Positions 16,696-25,643 of a DNA stretch of 64,000 nucleotides are shown here, piece after piece. This DNA comes from UBA4782 sp034430215. Its GTDB lineage: Bacteria; Chloroflexota; Anaerolineae; Anaerolineales; Anaerolineaceae. The stretch covers positions 62,001-126,000 of the forward strand of contig DAOUFE010000006.1 in assembly GCA_034430215.1 (NCBI GenBank). The letters run 5' to 3'. The notes beneath the pieces are model-generated. The model did not search any database. It had not been told where the DNA came from and worked only from the letters and a program-made list of their open reading frames with translations. How positions within the stretch are numbered: position 1 is the first letter of the stretch; each line of letters starts with the position of its first letter. The position numbers and the translations under genes are program-made.

Positions 16696-17658
16696 CTATT
16701 TCATGAAATCTTTATAGTTTTCCGGGGTTACTAATACGTATGGGATCCATACACGAGTTTCGACCGTTTCGCCTTTTGCCAAACCAACGGCTGCTTTGAT
16801 GGCACCACTGCCCTGACCAGCAGCATCCTGGAAGACGGTTACATCCAGTTTGCCTTCATCCATAGCTGCCAATGCATCTGGGGTGGCATCTGTGCCGCCA
16901 ACAATGATCTTGCCTAATAAACCAGCTGCTTCAATCGCCTGGATAGCACCTAAAGCCATATCATCATTGTTGGAACAAACCGCATCGATCTGATCACCTG
17001 TGGAGAGCCAGTTTTCCATCAAAGTTAGCCCTTCGGGACGGCTCCAGTTGGCAGTATCTTTCTTGGTAATCTTGATATCGGGGTATTTGGCAGCAACCTG
17101 CTCGACACCGGCAGTGCGCTGGATGGCTGCTTCATTATCCAATTTACCCATCATGATGACGACATTCCCTTTACCTCCCAGTTTTTCAGCTATGTATTCC
17201 ATCTGGAAGATACCTGCATCGATGGAGTTGGAACCAACGAACACAACATCCTCGGGCAGGTTGGCTGGCAGACGGTTGACATATACCAGGGGAGTCTTGG
17301 CGTCTTTGGCTGCCTGGGTGATCGGATCAGTGGCAGCAGTATCAACTGGGACTACTACAATGGCATTCATGCCCTGGGAGATGAAGTTCTCTACCTGAGA
17401 GAGTTGGGTAGCAGTGTCTTCTTTGGCATCAACATATGTCACTTCTACATCTGAGCCAAGAGTTGCAGCGTATTCCTTCATTCCATCGGTCATGTAAGTA
17501 AGAAATGTGTCATTGAAATTGGCAATGGTTACACCGATCTTGATTTTAGTTGCTGGAGCTTCTGTTTGTTCTGTGGTTGCTTTAGGAGCGCACGCTGCAA
17601 GCAGTGAAAGGATGACAATCAGTGAAACGAATAGAGCGAACCTTTTTTTGAAAGACAT
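16696..17658 (-). CDS. RbsB-type sugar-binding lipoprotein
   Basis: A 320-residue periplasmic-binding-protein (Peripla_BP_4) lipoprotein. The signal peptide ends in the lipobox LLAAC, followed by a Thr/Glu/Ala linker, then the two-lobed binding domain starting at KIKIGVTIANFNDTF. The start at 17658 is chosen because AAGGAG lies nine bases before it; an upstream in-frame ATG at 17676 runs into that ribosome site (its codons 2-3 are AAG GAG). It is the first gene of the leftward importer operon. The ligand is likely a monosaccharide, nucleoside or polyol. Confidence 0.88.
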   Translation of the reverse strand: MSFKKRFALFVSLIVILSLLAACAPKATTEQTEAPATKIKIGVTIANFNDTFLTYMTDGMKEYAATLGSDVEVTYVDAKEDTATQLSQVENFISQGMNAIVVVPVDTAATDPITQAAKDAKTPLVYVNRLPANLPEDVVFVGSNSIDAGIFQMEYIAEKLGGKGNVVIMMGKLDNEAAIQRTAGVEQVAAKYPDIKITKKDTANWSRPEGLTLMENWLSTGDQIDAVCSNNDDMALGAIQAIEAAGLLGKIIVGGTDATPDALAAMDEGKLDVTVFQDAAGQGSGAIKAAVGLAKGETVETRVWIPYVLVTPENYKDFMK

Positions 17659-18130
17659 TGATTTATTCTCCTTCATATGTTTGGCTTAAGTTATTCCAGA
17701 GTAATTTCATTGTGAACTGTTTAGCGTCAATACCATATCGTGCTATCTCATAAAATTGGGATATATCAGGAAGGGTCTGGCTTTTCTGCGATTATCGAAA
17801 TATTATTGACCTTCCCTTTTGATTACCTCCTTTCCTGAATGTTATGAAGAAACCCATGCCTTCTGCTTTGTGAGAATTCAATGAATAGCAATAGAAAAGA
17901 TGAAATGATAAATCTTCAAAAATTCAGTGACTGGCAACCGTTGTTGATTATGGAGCGGTCGGGTAGCAATGATGGGCCTTGGAAAAATGATCAGACCAGC
18001 AATATTGGCAAATCCATCAGTAGTAATTTATTAAAGTTAAATCACTCCTGAATGCCTTGCTGTCTAATCGATGCATTGTTTGATGAATGGTGATGTATTT
18101 GTTGCATTTTTCCCTACGGCTGCCAGATAT
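17659..18130 (-). other. Long 5' leader of the sugar-importer operon
   Basis: About 470-600 bp separate the importer start from the two promoter candidates, without a convincing gene on either strand. On the minus strand an AAAGGAGG at about 17825-17832 has no start codon at useful spacing. A few short frames of 20 or so codons occur but none looks conserved. It may be a regulated leader, an sRNA-bearing stretch or simple spacer. Confidence 0.4.
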
Positions 18131-18138
18131 GTCCCGCT

Positions 18139-18170
18139 ATTATACTTCATTATGCACACGTGTGCATAAT
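18139..18170 (-). promoter_or_regulatory. LacI-like 22-bp palindrome with adjacent TATAAT
   Basis: A perfect 22-bp palindrome at 18149-18170 (half-site ATTATGCACAC, central CpG as in LacI-family operators) lies directly upstream of a consensus -10 TATAAT (18139-18144 read leftward). A palindrome occupying the -35 position is typical of a repressor or activator site. It probably controls the RbsB/A/C operon; the regulator is not in this window. Confidence 0.6.
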
Positions 18171-18280
18171 TTCCTAAAAAATACGTACTATAAAGAAGTA
18201 TTTACTTTTGGCTCGTAAAGCAACAAATAAATGTAAAGCTTAAACTTCATATGCTATCCCCAAAGGTGGCACATATAATC

Positions 18281-18308
18281 ATTATAGAGAAGAATTTTAT
18301 TTTGTCAA
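18281..18308 (-). promoter_or_regulatory. Consensus sigma-70 promoter, leftward
   Basis: Read leftward: TTGACA (18308-18303), a 16-bp spacer, TATAAT (18286-18281). It lies immediately after the stop of the Fur-family gene and points into the 600-bp leader before the sugar importer. The LacI-like palindrome lies about 110 bp downstream and could act as a roadblock operator. Confidence 0.6.
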
Positions 18309-18313
18309 TTATT

Positions 18314-18715
18314 TTAAACTTTTGAAAGAGAAGATAAAGTTTTTTGACACTCTTCACAAATACCAAAAAGGATCAGATGATTGGTGATTACTGAAAAGTG
18401 AAAATTTTGATGGATTGTGGAAAAGAATTTTGCTACTTCTTCATGTTTAATCGTGATCACTTTACCACATTTCTGGCAGACAAGATGATGATGCATCCCA
18501 TCTGCGACTGTTTCGTAAACTGCTGCTCCAGTACCCATGTCTGATACTGAAATCAAGCCTTGATTCACTAAGCGCTCTAATGAGCGATATACAGTAGATT
18601 GATTCACTGCAGGCAATTGCTGGCGTATTTCATCATAAATTTGCAGAGAAGTAAGATGAGCATGTTCTTTTGATAATGTCTGAATGATCACCTGGTCAAC
18701 TGAGGAAGCACGCAT
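18314..18715 (-). CDS. Fur-family metal-responsive regulator
   Basis: A 133-residue Fur/Zur/Nur/PerR-family repressor. It has an N-terminal winged helix (STVYRSLERL recognition helix), the HHHLVCQKCGK metal-binding stretch, and a C-terminal CEECQK second Cys pair for structural zinc. The ATG at 18715 follows AAGGTGA; an upstream ATG at 18760 would lie in the intergenic operator. Divergence from a CbiMQO-type importer suggests a nickel- or cobalt-sensing (Nur-like) or zinc-sensing role; the metal cannot be fixed from sequence alone. Confidence 0.88.
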   Translation of the reverse strand: MRASSVDQVIIQTLSKEHAHLTSLQIYDEIRQQLPAVNQSTVYRSLERLVNQGLISVSDMGTGAAVYETVADGMHHHLVCQKCGKVITIKHEEVAKFFSTIHQNFHFSVITNHLILFGICEECQKTLSSLSKV

Positions 18716-18748
18716 TTTGTCACCTTTTTTATGTGATAATGCAAAACA

Positions 18749-18776
18749 TTGCAATTGCAAAAATTATATTATAATT
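18749..18776. promoter_or_regulatory. Fur-type 7-1-7 box between regulator and metal importer
   Basis: AATTATA-T-TATAATT at 18762-18776 is an exact 7-1-7 inverted repeat, the architecture used by Fur, Zur, PerR and Nur. A second palindrome, TTGCAATTGCAA (18749-18760), adjoins it. The box contains TATAAT on the + strand, so repressor binding would block rightward transcription of the importer and may autoregulate the regulator. Confidence 0.65.
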
Positions 18777-18828
18777 GCGATGTGTTTTTCTACAATTCTA
18801 TCACCTACAACAAAAGAGGAGATAAAAC

Positions 18829-19788
18829 ATGTTGCTTGCCCCGATCCAATCTCATGAAGCCATGCATATACCGGATGGATTTCTTTCCATTACGGTTTCT
18901 GTTGTTTTTTGGGTTATATCGATTGTAGTAATCGGCATTGCGCTCAAAAAAACAAGCGGTTTATTAGGAGAGCGCCAGGTACCATTGATGGGTGTACTGG
19001 CTGCAGCCATTTTTGCCGGTCAGATGCTTAACTTCAGTGTGACAGGAGGTACATCAGGACACTTATTAGGTGCGGCTATTGCCACCATTTTACTTGGTCC
19101 ATGGCCAGCGGTATTGGTGATGACATCTGTCGTGTCTGTACAGGCAATCTTATTTCAGGATGGCGGGCTGCTGGCTTTAGGAACAAACATTTTCAATATG
19201 GCTATCGTAGGAGTCTTTGTCTCTTATGCATTCTATGTACTGGTTAGGAAACTGATAAAGAATGTTTTCATCTCTGGTTTTTTTGCAGCCTGGTCATCAA
19301 TTTTTCTTGCATCATTAGCATGTGCGCTTGAGCTGGCACTTTCTGGAACTTCTCCAGCGAACATCGCTATTCCTGCTATGGCAGCCATTCATGCACTCAT
19401 TGGTATTGGAGAGGGGTTGATTACAGTAGGAGCGTTGGCATTGATTTACGCTTCACGCAAGGATCTGCTCATAGCTGGTGCATCTACCTCAAGAAGTGAT
19501 AAAAGCATCCTGATCGGCGGAAGTATCCTTGCATTGGTTCTGGCAATCCTCTCGCCGCTTGCATCCAGCCATCCCGATGGATTAGAATGGGTGGCTGAAC
19601 AAAAAGGGTTTCTCGAAGCAGCGAAGGATTCGGTCTATACTATCATCCCTGATTACACCATGCCCGGAATCTCCAACAACACATTGGCTACAATCATTGC
19701 TGGTGTGATTGGTGTGATAGTGGTATTTGGAATATCTTTTGCCATAGCGCAGGTAGAAAAGCGAGCGAGGAAGCAAGGAGAGTCATAA
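18829..19788 (+). CDS. cbiM: CbiM-type cobalt/nickel ECF substrate-capture protein with PDGLE domain
   Basis: A 319-residue membrane protein. The CbiM/NikM signature MHIPDGFLS is at residues 12-20 and about six transmembrane segments follow. Residues ~240-300 carry a SSHPDGLEWV domain plus one membrane helix, which is the PDGLE (CbiN-like) module fused to CbiM. In characterised CbiM/NikM the Met-His of this motif is the mature N-terminus and binds the metal. Here GAGGAG precedes an ATG 11 codons earlier, so an extra MLLAPIQSHEA peptide must be removed, or translation begins inside. It forms an importer with the following CbiQ and CbiO. Confidence 0.9.
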   Translation: MLLAPIQSHEAMHIPDGFLSITVSVVFWVISIVVIGIALKKTSGLLGERQVPLMGVLAAAIFAGQMLNFSVTGGTSGHLLGAAIATILLGPWPAVLVMTSVVSVQAILFQDGGLLALGTNIFNMAIVGVFVSYAFYVLVRKLIKNVFISGFFAAWSSIFLASLACALELALSGTSPANIAIPAMAAIHALIGIGEGLITVGALALIYASRKDLLIAGASTSRSDKSILIGGSILALVLAILSPLASSHPDGLEWVAEQKGFLEAAKDSVYTIIPDYTMPGISNNTLATIIAGVIGVIVVFGISFAIAQVEKRARKQGES

Positions 19789-19797
19789 GCCGAAATC

Positions 19798-20589
19798 ATG
19801 CCTGAGCTTTATTCTCATCGTAAAAGCGTGATCCATTCAATGGATGCAAGAGTTAAGTTGATACTTGCTCTTGCATTCATCATTTTCATCAGCTTGACAC
19901 CTGTTGCTGCCTGGCCAGCCTACATCTTATTTCTGACCGTTGCAATATCGATGGCAATGCTTTCTCACCTGGGAATCTGGTTTGTGATGAAACGCTCACT
20001 GATTGCTTTGCCATTTACATTGGCTGCTATACCACTATTATTTACTAAGCCGGAGCCAGATTTTTTTCTTCAAATATTTCCCGGGGCGCAGCTATCTCTC
20101 AGTATCGAAGGTACTTTAAGGTTTGCCAGCATCGCATTGAAATCATGGATCTCGGTGCAGGCGGCTATTCTGCTGGCAGCAACCACCCGGTTCCCTGATT
20201 TGTTGACCGCCCTCAAACAACTGAGAATCCCTTATCTATTGGTGGCAATTATTGGGCTGATGTGGCGATATTTATTCGTCATCATCGATGAAGCAACGAC
20301 TTTGATAAATGCGCGCGCCAGCCGTAGTGCAAGCTTGCTCGAAACAAAGCGGACAGGAGGGACGATATTATGGAGAGCCAATGTCACTGGGGGAATGGCT
20401 GGTACCCTTTTCTTGCGTTCTATTGAAAGAAGCGACCGCGTTTATTCTGCCATGCTTTCAAGAGGGTACACGGGTGAACTTCCCGCTGGGGAGAAAAAAT
20501 CTCTCTCGAAATGTAACCTTCAAATGATTTTTCTGGGCATGTGTTTGATCATTTTTATCTGGTTTGTTGGAATATTTACTGGAGGTTGA
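19798..20589 (+). CDS. cbiQ: CbiQ-type ECF transporter transmembrane protein
   Basis: A 263-residue energy-coupling-factor T component. It has the N-terminal HSMDARVKLILALAFI motif, several hydrophobic helices and the coupling-helix segment INARASRSASLLETKR followed by ERSDRVYSAMLSRGYTG, which contacts the ATPases. It begins 9 bp after the CbiM stop and ends 3 bp before CbiO, so the three genes form one operon. Confidence 0.92.
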   Translation: MPELYSHRKSVIHSMDARVKLILALAFIIFISLTPVAAWPAYILFLTVAISMAMLSHLGIWFVMKRSLIALPFTLAAIPLLFTKPEPDFFLQIFPGAQLSLSIEGTLRFASIALKSWISVQAAILLAATTRFPDLLTALKQLRIPYLLVAIIGLMWRYLFVIIDEATTLINARASRSASLLETKRTGGTILWRANVTGGMAGTLFLRSIERSDRVYSAMLSRGYTGELPAGEKKSLSKCNLQMIFLGMCLIIFIWFVGIFTGG

Positions 20590-20592
20590 TCG

Positions 20593-21297
20593 TTGTCGCA
20601 TATCATTGAGGTAGATCATCTTTCGTTTACTTACCCTGATGGAAAACAGGCATTGAACAATATCAATTTATTGGTGAAACCTGGTGAAAAAGTTTCCCTG
20701 GTAGGAGCAAATGGTGCAGGGAAATCCACCCTTCTCATGCATTTAAATGGCATTTATTCAGGACAGGGACACATCTATATTGATGGTTTGCTGGTTCAGA
20801 AGAAAACCCTGAGCCAGATCCGATCACGGGTAGGTGTAGTGTTCCAAAATCCTGATGATCAGTTATTTTCTCCTACAGTCTATGAAGACGTGGCATTTGG
20901 ACCGATCTATCAAGGCTTGCAGAAGCAAGAAGTACAGCAGAGGGTTGAGAAAGCGCTGTCCGATGTTGGCATGCGTGATTATTCATCTCGGAATCCTTAT
21001 CATTTAAGTAGCGGTGAAAAGAAACGGATCGCAATTGCCACTGTTCTTTCAATGCAGCCTCAGATTTTAGTATTCGATGAACCAACCGCCGGTTTAGACC
21101 CGCGAGCCCGGAGGGAATTGATCGAACTTCTGGCTGAGCTTCCTCAAACCATGTTGGTTGCCACGCACGATCTGGCGATGGTTGAATCGCTCACTCCGAG
21201 AGTGATCATCCTTGACCAGGGCAGAATTGTGGCGGATGGGAGTTCGGGCGAAATTCTCTATGATGAAGAATTATTAAAACAGCATGGATTGTTCTGA
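20593..21297 (+). CDS. cbiO: CbiO-type ECF ATPase
   Basis: A 234-residue ATPase with Walker A GANGAGKST, signature LSSGEKKRIAIA and Walker B VFDEPTAGLD. The start is a TTG at 20593, seven bases after GGAGG at the very end of cbiQ; no ATG is available before the first beta strand (IIEVDHLSFTYPDG). It is a single ATPase, so the importer probably uses a CbiO homodimer. Confidence 0.92.
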   Translation: MSHIIEVDHLSFTYPDGKQALNNINLLVKPGEKVSLVGANGAGKSTLLMHLNGIYSGQGHIYIDGLLVQKKTLSQIRSRVGVVFQNPDDQLFSPTVYEDVAFGPIYQGLQKQEVQQRVEKALSDVGMRDYSSRNPYHLSSGEKKRIAIATVLSMQPQILVFDEPTAGLDPRARRELIELLAELPQTMLVATHDLAMVESLTPRVIILDQGRIVADGSSGEILYDEELLKQHGLF

Positions 21298-21317
21298 TGG
21301 TATTTGATGTTTGTTTT

Positions 21318-22691
21318 TTACACCTTTTTATACATTCGTAAAGCACGTTCTCGAGCAAAACGATGATCAACCATAGGTGCAGGGTAATCTTGACCAATAA
21401 TTACATGGTATTTTTTTTGTTCAGCAGGGGGCATTTCCCAGGGTTTGTGAATGAATTTTAAAGGTACGTTCGCTAACTCTGGTACCCACTTTTTTATATA
21501 TTTCCCTTCCGGATCAAACTTTTCTCCCTGGGTAACTGGATTGAAAATTCGAAAATAGGGAGCGGCATCTGTGCCAGTTCCAGCCACCCATTGCCATCCG
21601 CCATTATTTGCAGCCAGATCACCATCAATAAGTGAGTCCATAAACCATTTTTCTCCTTCCTTCCAATTGATCAGGAGATGCTTTACGAGAAAAGATGCCG
21701 CTATCATTCGCGCTCGATTATGTATCCACCCGGTTGAAGCCAGTTGACGCATTCCGGCATCCACTACAGGATAACCTGTGTTCCCTTGCTGCCAGGCGAG
21801 AAATTCTTCAGGGGCATGACGCCAGGGAATATTTCGATAAGCAGCTTTAAGGGATTGCAATAGTGCTTCAGGAAAATACCAAAGAATGGATTGATAAAAT
21901 TCGCGCCAGATGAGCTCATTGATCCAGGTTTCACACCCTGCTTTTGCAATCGTATCCTGAGAGTCTTTCTGAGCCTGGATTGCTCCGAGGTAAGCCTGAC
22001 GGGCAGAGAGCATACCAAAATGAAAATAAGGAGAAAGAGAAGAAGTTCCTTCTTCATCCAACCGGTTGCGAGAATCACTATAAGTAAAGATGGGTCCATC
22101 CAGAAACGAATTCAATCGGCGAATTGCTTCTTGCTCGCTTGCTGGAAAAAGAGATGAAGATGGCAGCTCAGGGATCTCTTCAGAAGGAAGGTCGGAAATT
22201 GGTGGGAGCATAGCTGGAGCGGGAAGGATACTATTAGAGAATGGCAAAGCTTTCCACGCTCTACTGAAAGGAGTAAAAACAGTATAGGGTTTTCCATCCG
22301 ATCGGGTTACCGCATATGAGGGATGCACACCAATACCTTGGACAAGATGCAGGTTAATTCTTTGTGCTATGGCTTGATCTCTATGGCGTGCATAAGGTGA
22401 AACATCTTCTTCAGCAAATACTCTTGTTGCACCACATTCCTCCACCAGACGAGAAATTTCTGTCTCTGGATCACCCTTACGAATGATCAGATCTGAACCT
22501 AGTCTTTGCAGACTGTGTTTAAGGGAACGCAATCCTGAATATAGAAAAGCCCGGCGCTTTTCAGCACGAGATTTCAGAAGATGTTCATCCAGGATAAAAA
22601 CGGGTAAAACCTTTTCACTATTCTGCAAAGCTTCATGGAATGCCTGATTATCCGAAAGGCGTAAATCACGCCGTATCCACCAGATGTTCAT
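21318..22691 (-). CDS. phr: Deoxyribodipyrimidine photolyase
   Basis: A 457-residue class I CPD photolyase/cryptochrome-family protein. The N-terminal alpha/beta domain begins IWWIRRDLRLSDN. The C-terminal FAD-binding domain contains ASTGWIHNRARMIAASFL and DGDLAANNGGWQWVAGTGTDAAPYFRIFNP, normal for active photolyases. It repairs UV-induced pyrimidine dimers using blue light. It is the last gene of the leftward series headed by the MerR-B12 regulator, so light induction is likely. It converges with cbiO (20-bp gap). Confidence 0.93.
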   Translation of the reverse strand: MNIWWIRRDLRLSDNQAFHEALQNSEKVLPVFILDEHLLKSRAEKRRAFLYSGLRSLKHSLQRLGSDLIIRKGDPETEISRLVEECGATRVFAEEDVSPYARHRDQAIAQRINLHLVQGIGVHPSYAVTRSDGKPYTVFTPFSRAWKALPFSNSILPAPAMLPPISDLPSEEIPELPSSSLFPASEQEAIRRLNSFLDGPIFTYSDSRNRLDEEGTSSLSPYFHFGMLSARQAYLGAIQAQKDSQDTIAKAGCETWINELIWREFYQSILWYFPEALLQSLKAAYRNIPWRHAPEEFLAWQQGNTGYPVVDAGMRQLASTGWIHNRARMIAASFLVKHLLINWKEGEKWFMDSLIDGDLAANNGGWQWVAGTGTDAAPYFRIFNPVTQGEKFDPEGKYIKKWVPELANVPLKFIHKPWEMPPAEQKKYHVIIGQDYPAPMVDHRFARERALRMYKKV

Positions 22692-22739
22692 GAGAGACCC
22701 ACTCTAATACTTATGCAGGAATTCACAAATCGTGAATTC

Positions 22740-23483
22740 TTATTCATTCCTACCATTATTAATAAACTTCATGATCTCTTCATGCCCTTGATATTCATGT
22801 ACCAATTTCCCATCCTGCATTTGCAGAACCCGGTCAACAAATTCGCACATGCGAAGGTCATGTGTGACCATTATCCCTGCACGATTTTGCTCATGGATCA
22901 ATCCCGCGAATGTTTCGACAACCTGGTATGCGCGTTCGGTATCCAGACTGGCGGTAGGTTCATCAGCCAATACAAGGCTGGGATTATGAATCAGCGCACG
23001 GGCGATTGCCACTCTTTGCTGCTGTCCTCCTGACATTTGCCCGGGAAGGTTGTACAGTCGTTCTTCAAGTCCAAGGCGGGCAAGCAGTTCACGGGCTCGC
23101 AATTTTCCAGCCTTATCCAGCTTGTTGTTCAATCGCAGCATTAGTTCAACATTCTCTACCGCGTTTAAATAAGGAACAAGGTTGTTCGCCTGGAATGTGA
23201 AACCAATTTTCTCGCGGCGCATTGCTACCCGTTCGATATCATTCATATCTGAAACATCCTGTCCATCAAGAAGAATTTGGCCTGAAGTAGGTTTGAGTAG
23301 TGCTGCGAGGATAGAAAGCATGGTAGTTTTTCCCGAACCACTGGGACCAACAAGTGCTACAAACTCGCCATTAGCAACCCGGAGAGATACATCTGCAACG
23401 GCGTAAATAGTACCAAAATCGCTCTGATAGGTTTTTACAACTGATTTTGTTTCAAGTGCGTGTACTGTCATAGTTATATCCAT
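22740..23483 (-). CDS. LolD/MacB-type ABC transporter ATPase
   Basis: A 247-residue ATPase with Walker A GPSGSGKTT, signature MSGGQQQRVAIARAL and Walker B LADEPTASLD, as in LolD/MacB/FtsE-type systems. Its ATG overlaps the stop of the FtsX-like permease gene by one base. With the permease and the HlyD-like adaptor it forms a mechanotransmission-type exporter or extractor; the substrate is unknown. Confidence 0.9.
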   Translation of the reverse strand: MDITMTVHALETKSVVKTYQSDFGTIYAVADVSLRVANGEFVALVGPSGSGKTTMLSILAALLKPTSGQILLDGQDVSDMNDIERVAMRREKIGFTFQANNLVPYLNAVENVELMLRLNNKLDKAGKLRARELLARLGLEERLYNLPGQMSGGQQQRVAIARALIHNPSLVLADEPTASLDTERAYQVVETFAGLIHEQNRAGIMVTHDLRMCEFVDRVLQMQDGKLVHEYQGHEEIMKFINNGRNE

Positions 23484-24652
23484 TAAGAGGTCAATCCTAA
23501 AGCTTTAAGAGGTTCAATTCGAACTGCATAACGTATTGAAACCAATCCACCCAATGGACCAATAAGAAGCAGCGCAACAATTGCTAAGGCGGATGTTGTC
23601 CCATTGAAGACAATTGGTACAGTGGGGGGGAATGATAATGAAAACAGAAAAGTTAAAAGTCCACCGATGAGTACACCCACTGTGGTTACAACAACTATTT
23701 GAATAATGGCTGCTGCAGCCACAACTGGATTGGTGGCACCAATAGCTTTTAATACCCCAATTTGAGAAACCTTCTGGAGGATTTGGATCTGAAAGAAACC
23801 TCCAATTACCAGGATCCCAATAAAGAGGGTAAATCCGCCTTGTGTATTCAGTGTGCTTTGTTGAGCAGAATATCCAGGAAGAGCCTGGATCGCTTCTTTT
23901 AAAGTGGCAGTCTCAACATTGTTTACCTGTGATTCCAGCTGCTGACGGATTACGTCTATTTGAGCCGGGTCAGAAAGCCTGACAAGGATCACATTAGCAA
24001 TAGCAGTAGAGCTGTTTACTTCTGCTTCAGATTTGGGCCGAACACGGTCCCAGGTAAAGAATGGAACAAATATGGATGGTTGGAGAGAATATTGCTGTCC
24101 ATCAGTAATTCCTACAATCTTCAAGGTGAAGAATTCATCTTTTGTACCCTGAGTTAAGCGAATGGTAACCATATCTCCGAGCCGTAAGCCACTACGGAAT
24201 GCGGTATTACGATCAATGATTACTTCATCTGCATTATCGGTGCTGAGTTGTTGCCCCTCTACCACACGCGGCTCTCCTGTATGGCCAGGTTCTACACCAA
24301 GAAGAGCTATTTTCAGAGTTTCACTTTGTGGCAAAACTAGTGTGACGTTTGAAGTGCCAAGCATTCCAGCATCTGCAACCCCTTCTACACGACGAATCGC
24401 AGCAAGGCGATCCTTGCCAAGCCTGCTTGCCTGAATGAGGTAATCAGATTTTGATTGGTAAACGATTAACTGTGCATCCAGTTTAGAAATGTATTCACGG
24501 TTTCCATTACCCAAACCTTCTCCCAAAGCTGCAATAAACAACACAAGCAAAGTGATAAGAGCTATAACCAGGCTTACCAGCAAGAAGCGCCCGCGATTTC
24601 TCCAGATTTCTTTCACTGCCAGATAACTTGATATCGAAAACATTGTTTTCAT
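23483..24652 (-). CDS. FtsX/MacB-like ABC transporter permease
   Basis: A 389-residue permease with the FtsX/MacB layout: one N-terminal membrane helix (RGRFLLVSLVIALITLLVLFIAALG), a large extracytoplasmic domain of about 220 residues, then three C-terminal helices containing the IGVLKAIGATNPVV motif typical of the family. It sits between the adaptor gene (20 bp upstream) and the ATPase gene (1-bp overlap). Confidence 0.9.
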   Translation of the reverse strand: MKTMFSISSYLAVKEIWRNRGRFLLVSLVIALITLLVLFIAALGEGLGNGNREYISKLDAQLIVYQSKSDYLIQASRLGKDRLAAIRRVEGVADAGMLGTSNVTLVLPQSETLKIALLGVEPGHTGEPRVVEGQQLSTDNADEVIIDRNTAFRSGLRLGDMVTIRLTQGTKDEFFTLKIVGITDGQQYSLQPSIFVPFFTWDRVRPKSEAEVNSSTAIANVILVRLSDPAQIDVIRQQLESQVNNVETATLKEAIQALPGYSAQQSTLNTQGGFTLFIGILVIGGFFQIQILQKVSQIGVLKAIGATNPVVAAAAIIQIVVVTTVGVLIGGLLTFLFSLSFPPTVPIVFNGTTSALAIVALLLIGPLGGLVSIRYAVRIEPLKALGLTS

Positions 24653-24671
24653 TACTTACTCCTGGGACATT

Positions 24672-25622
24672 TCACTTTAAGAACTTAACTGCGCCTGTCA
24701 TGCCCCAGCGCATATTAGGATCGGTTTTTGTTAAAAGAATGGTCACGGTGTAGGTAATATCTCCACGTTGCTCAATGTATCGCTTGTTGATGTTTGTTAC
24801 TTCACCTTCCAGTTTCACGTCAGGCAGGGCATCCAATACAACCTCTACTTTTTCACCCACTGAAATAGATGTCACATCCATTTCAGTTAGATCTTCTGTC
24901 TTCACAACCCAGGTGGTTACATCCGCCAGGGTAAGAATAGGAATTCCAGCGTTCACTTGTTGTCCTGGCTGTAAATCCAGGTCAATCACAGTTCCATCCA
25001 TATTAGCTTTAAGGGTCAATGCATCAAGAGCAGCCTGAGCATTTGCCACTGATGCTTGTGCAGAAACGAATTGTGCTTCAGCAGCAGCCATGAGATCGGG
25101 ATCAATTCCTTTATTGGCAATAATTTTTGTTTGAGTATCTTCTGCGAGTTTCAGATTGGCATTGGCAATATCCAATTCAGCTTTGTTTTCTTCCGTTGAG
25201 TTAGCATCATAGCGATGTTGTGCTGATTCTTGTGCCTTTTGAGCATCAAGGAGAGCTAATTCAGCCTGTGCCAGGCGCAAATCAGCTTGAGTGTTTATTG
25301 TGTCAATAGCTTGTTGGGCAATCAACAATTCTTGTTGTGCTCTTGCCAGTGCCAGGTCAACCTCAAAAGAGCTTTCTAGCCGTACAAGTTCCTGCCCCCT
25401 GGTAACATTTTCGCCATCGGAGACAAGTACTTCTGCTATCTGACCAGGGACATTAAAAGAATGCTCTAAATATTTTGCTGGCTGTACCCTGCCTTCAGCT
25501 ATAAGCAAATTTGGCTGTTGAGGAATGGGAGTGACATTATTATCTGTGCTCTTGGGGCTACATGATGAAAGAAGCATGGCAATAATGATCATGGCAATGA
25601 TAAATAAGGTAGTTTTTTTCAT
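24672..25622 (-). CDS. HlyD/MacA-like adaptor lipoprotein
   Basis: A 316-residue periplasmic adaptor protein. It has a lipoprotein signal ending in LLSSC, a biotinyl-lipoyl-like half-motif around residues 45-80, a coiled-coil hairpin of roughly 100 residues rich in Ala, Gln and Leu, the second lipoyl half (LKANMDGTVIDLDLQPGQQV), and a C-terminal beta-barrel. The start at 25622 follows TTGGAG at nine bases; an in-frame TTG five codons earlier overlaps that site. It partners the FtsX-like permease and the LolD-like ATPase. Confidence 0.88.
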   Translation of the reverse strand: MKKTTLFIIAMIIIAMLLSSCSPKSTDNNVTPIPQQPNLLIAEGRVQPAKYLEHSFNVPGQIAEVLVSDGENVTRGQELVRLESSFEVDLALARAQQELLIAQQAIDTINTQADLRLAQAELALLDAQKAQESAQHRYDANSTEENKAELDIANANLKLAEDTQTKIIANKGIDPDLMAAAEAQFVSAQASVANAQAALDALTLKANMDGTVIDLDLQPGQQVNAGIPILTLADVTTWVVKTEDLTEMDVTSISVGEKVEVVLDALPDVKLEGEVTNINKRYIEQRGDITYTVTILLTKTDPNMRWGMTGAVKFLK

Positions 25623-25643
25623 AATTTGATACTCCAATAATGT

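Noticed and set aside
17881..18051. 56-codon plus-strand frame (starts MNSNRKDEMINLQ) in the leader before the sugar importer
   Set aside because: Weak ribosome site, no promoter, no recognisable domain, and Ser/Asn-rich composition expected by chance in AT-rich DNA.
18777..18828. Cobalamin riboswitch upstream of cbiM
   Set aside because: The leader between the Fur-type box and the start is only about 50 nt, far too short for a B12 riboswitch, and no B12-box-like sequence is visible.
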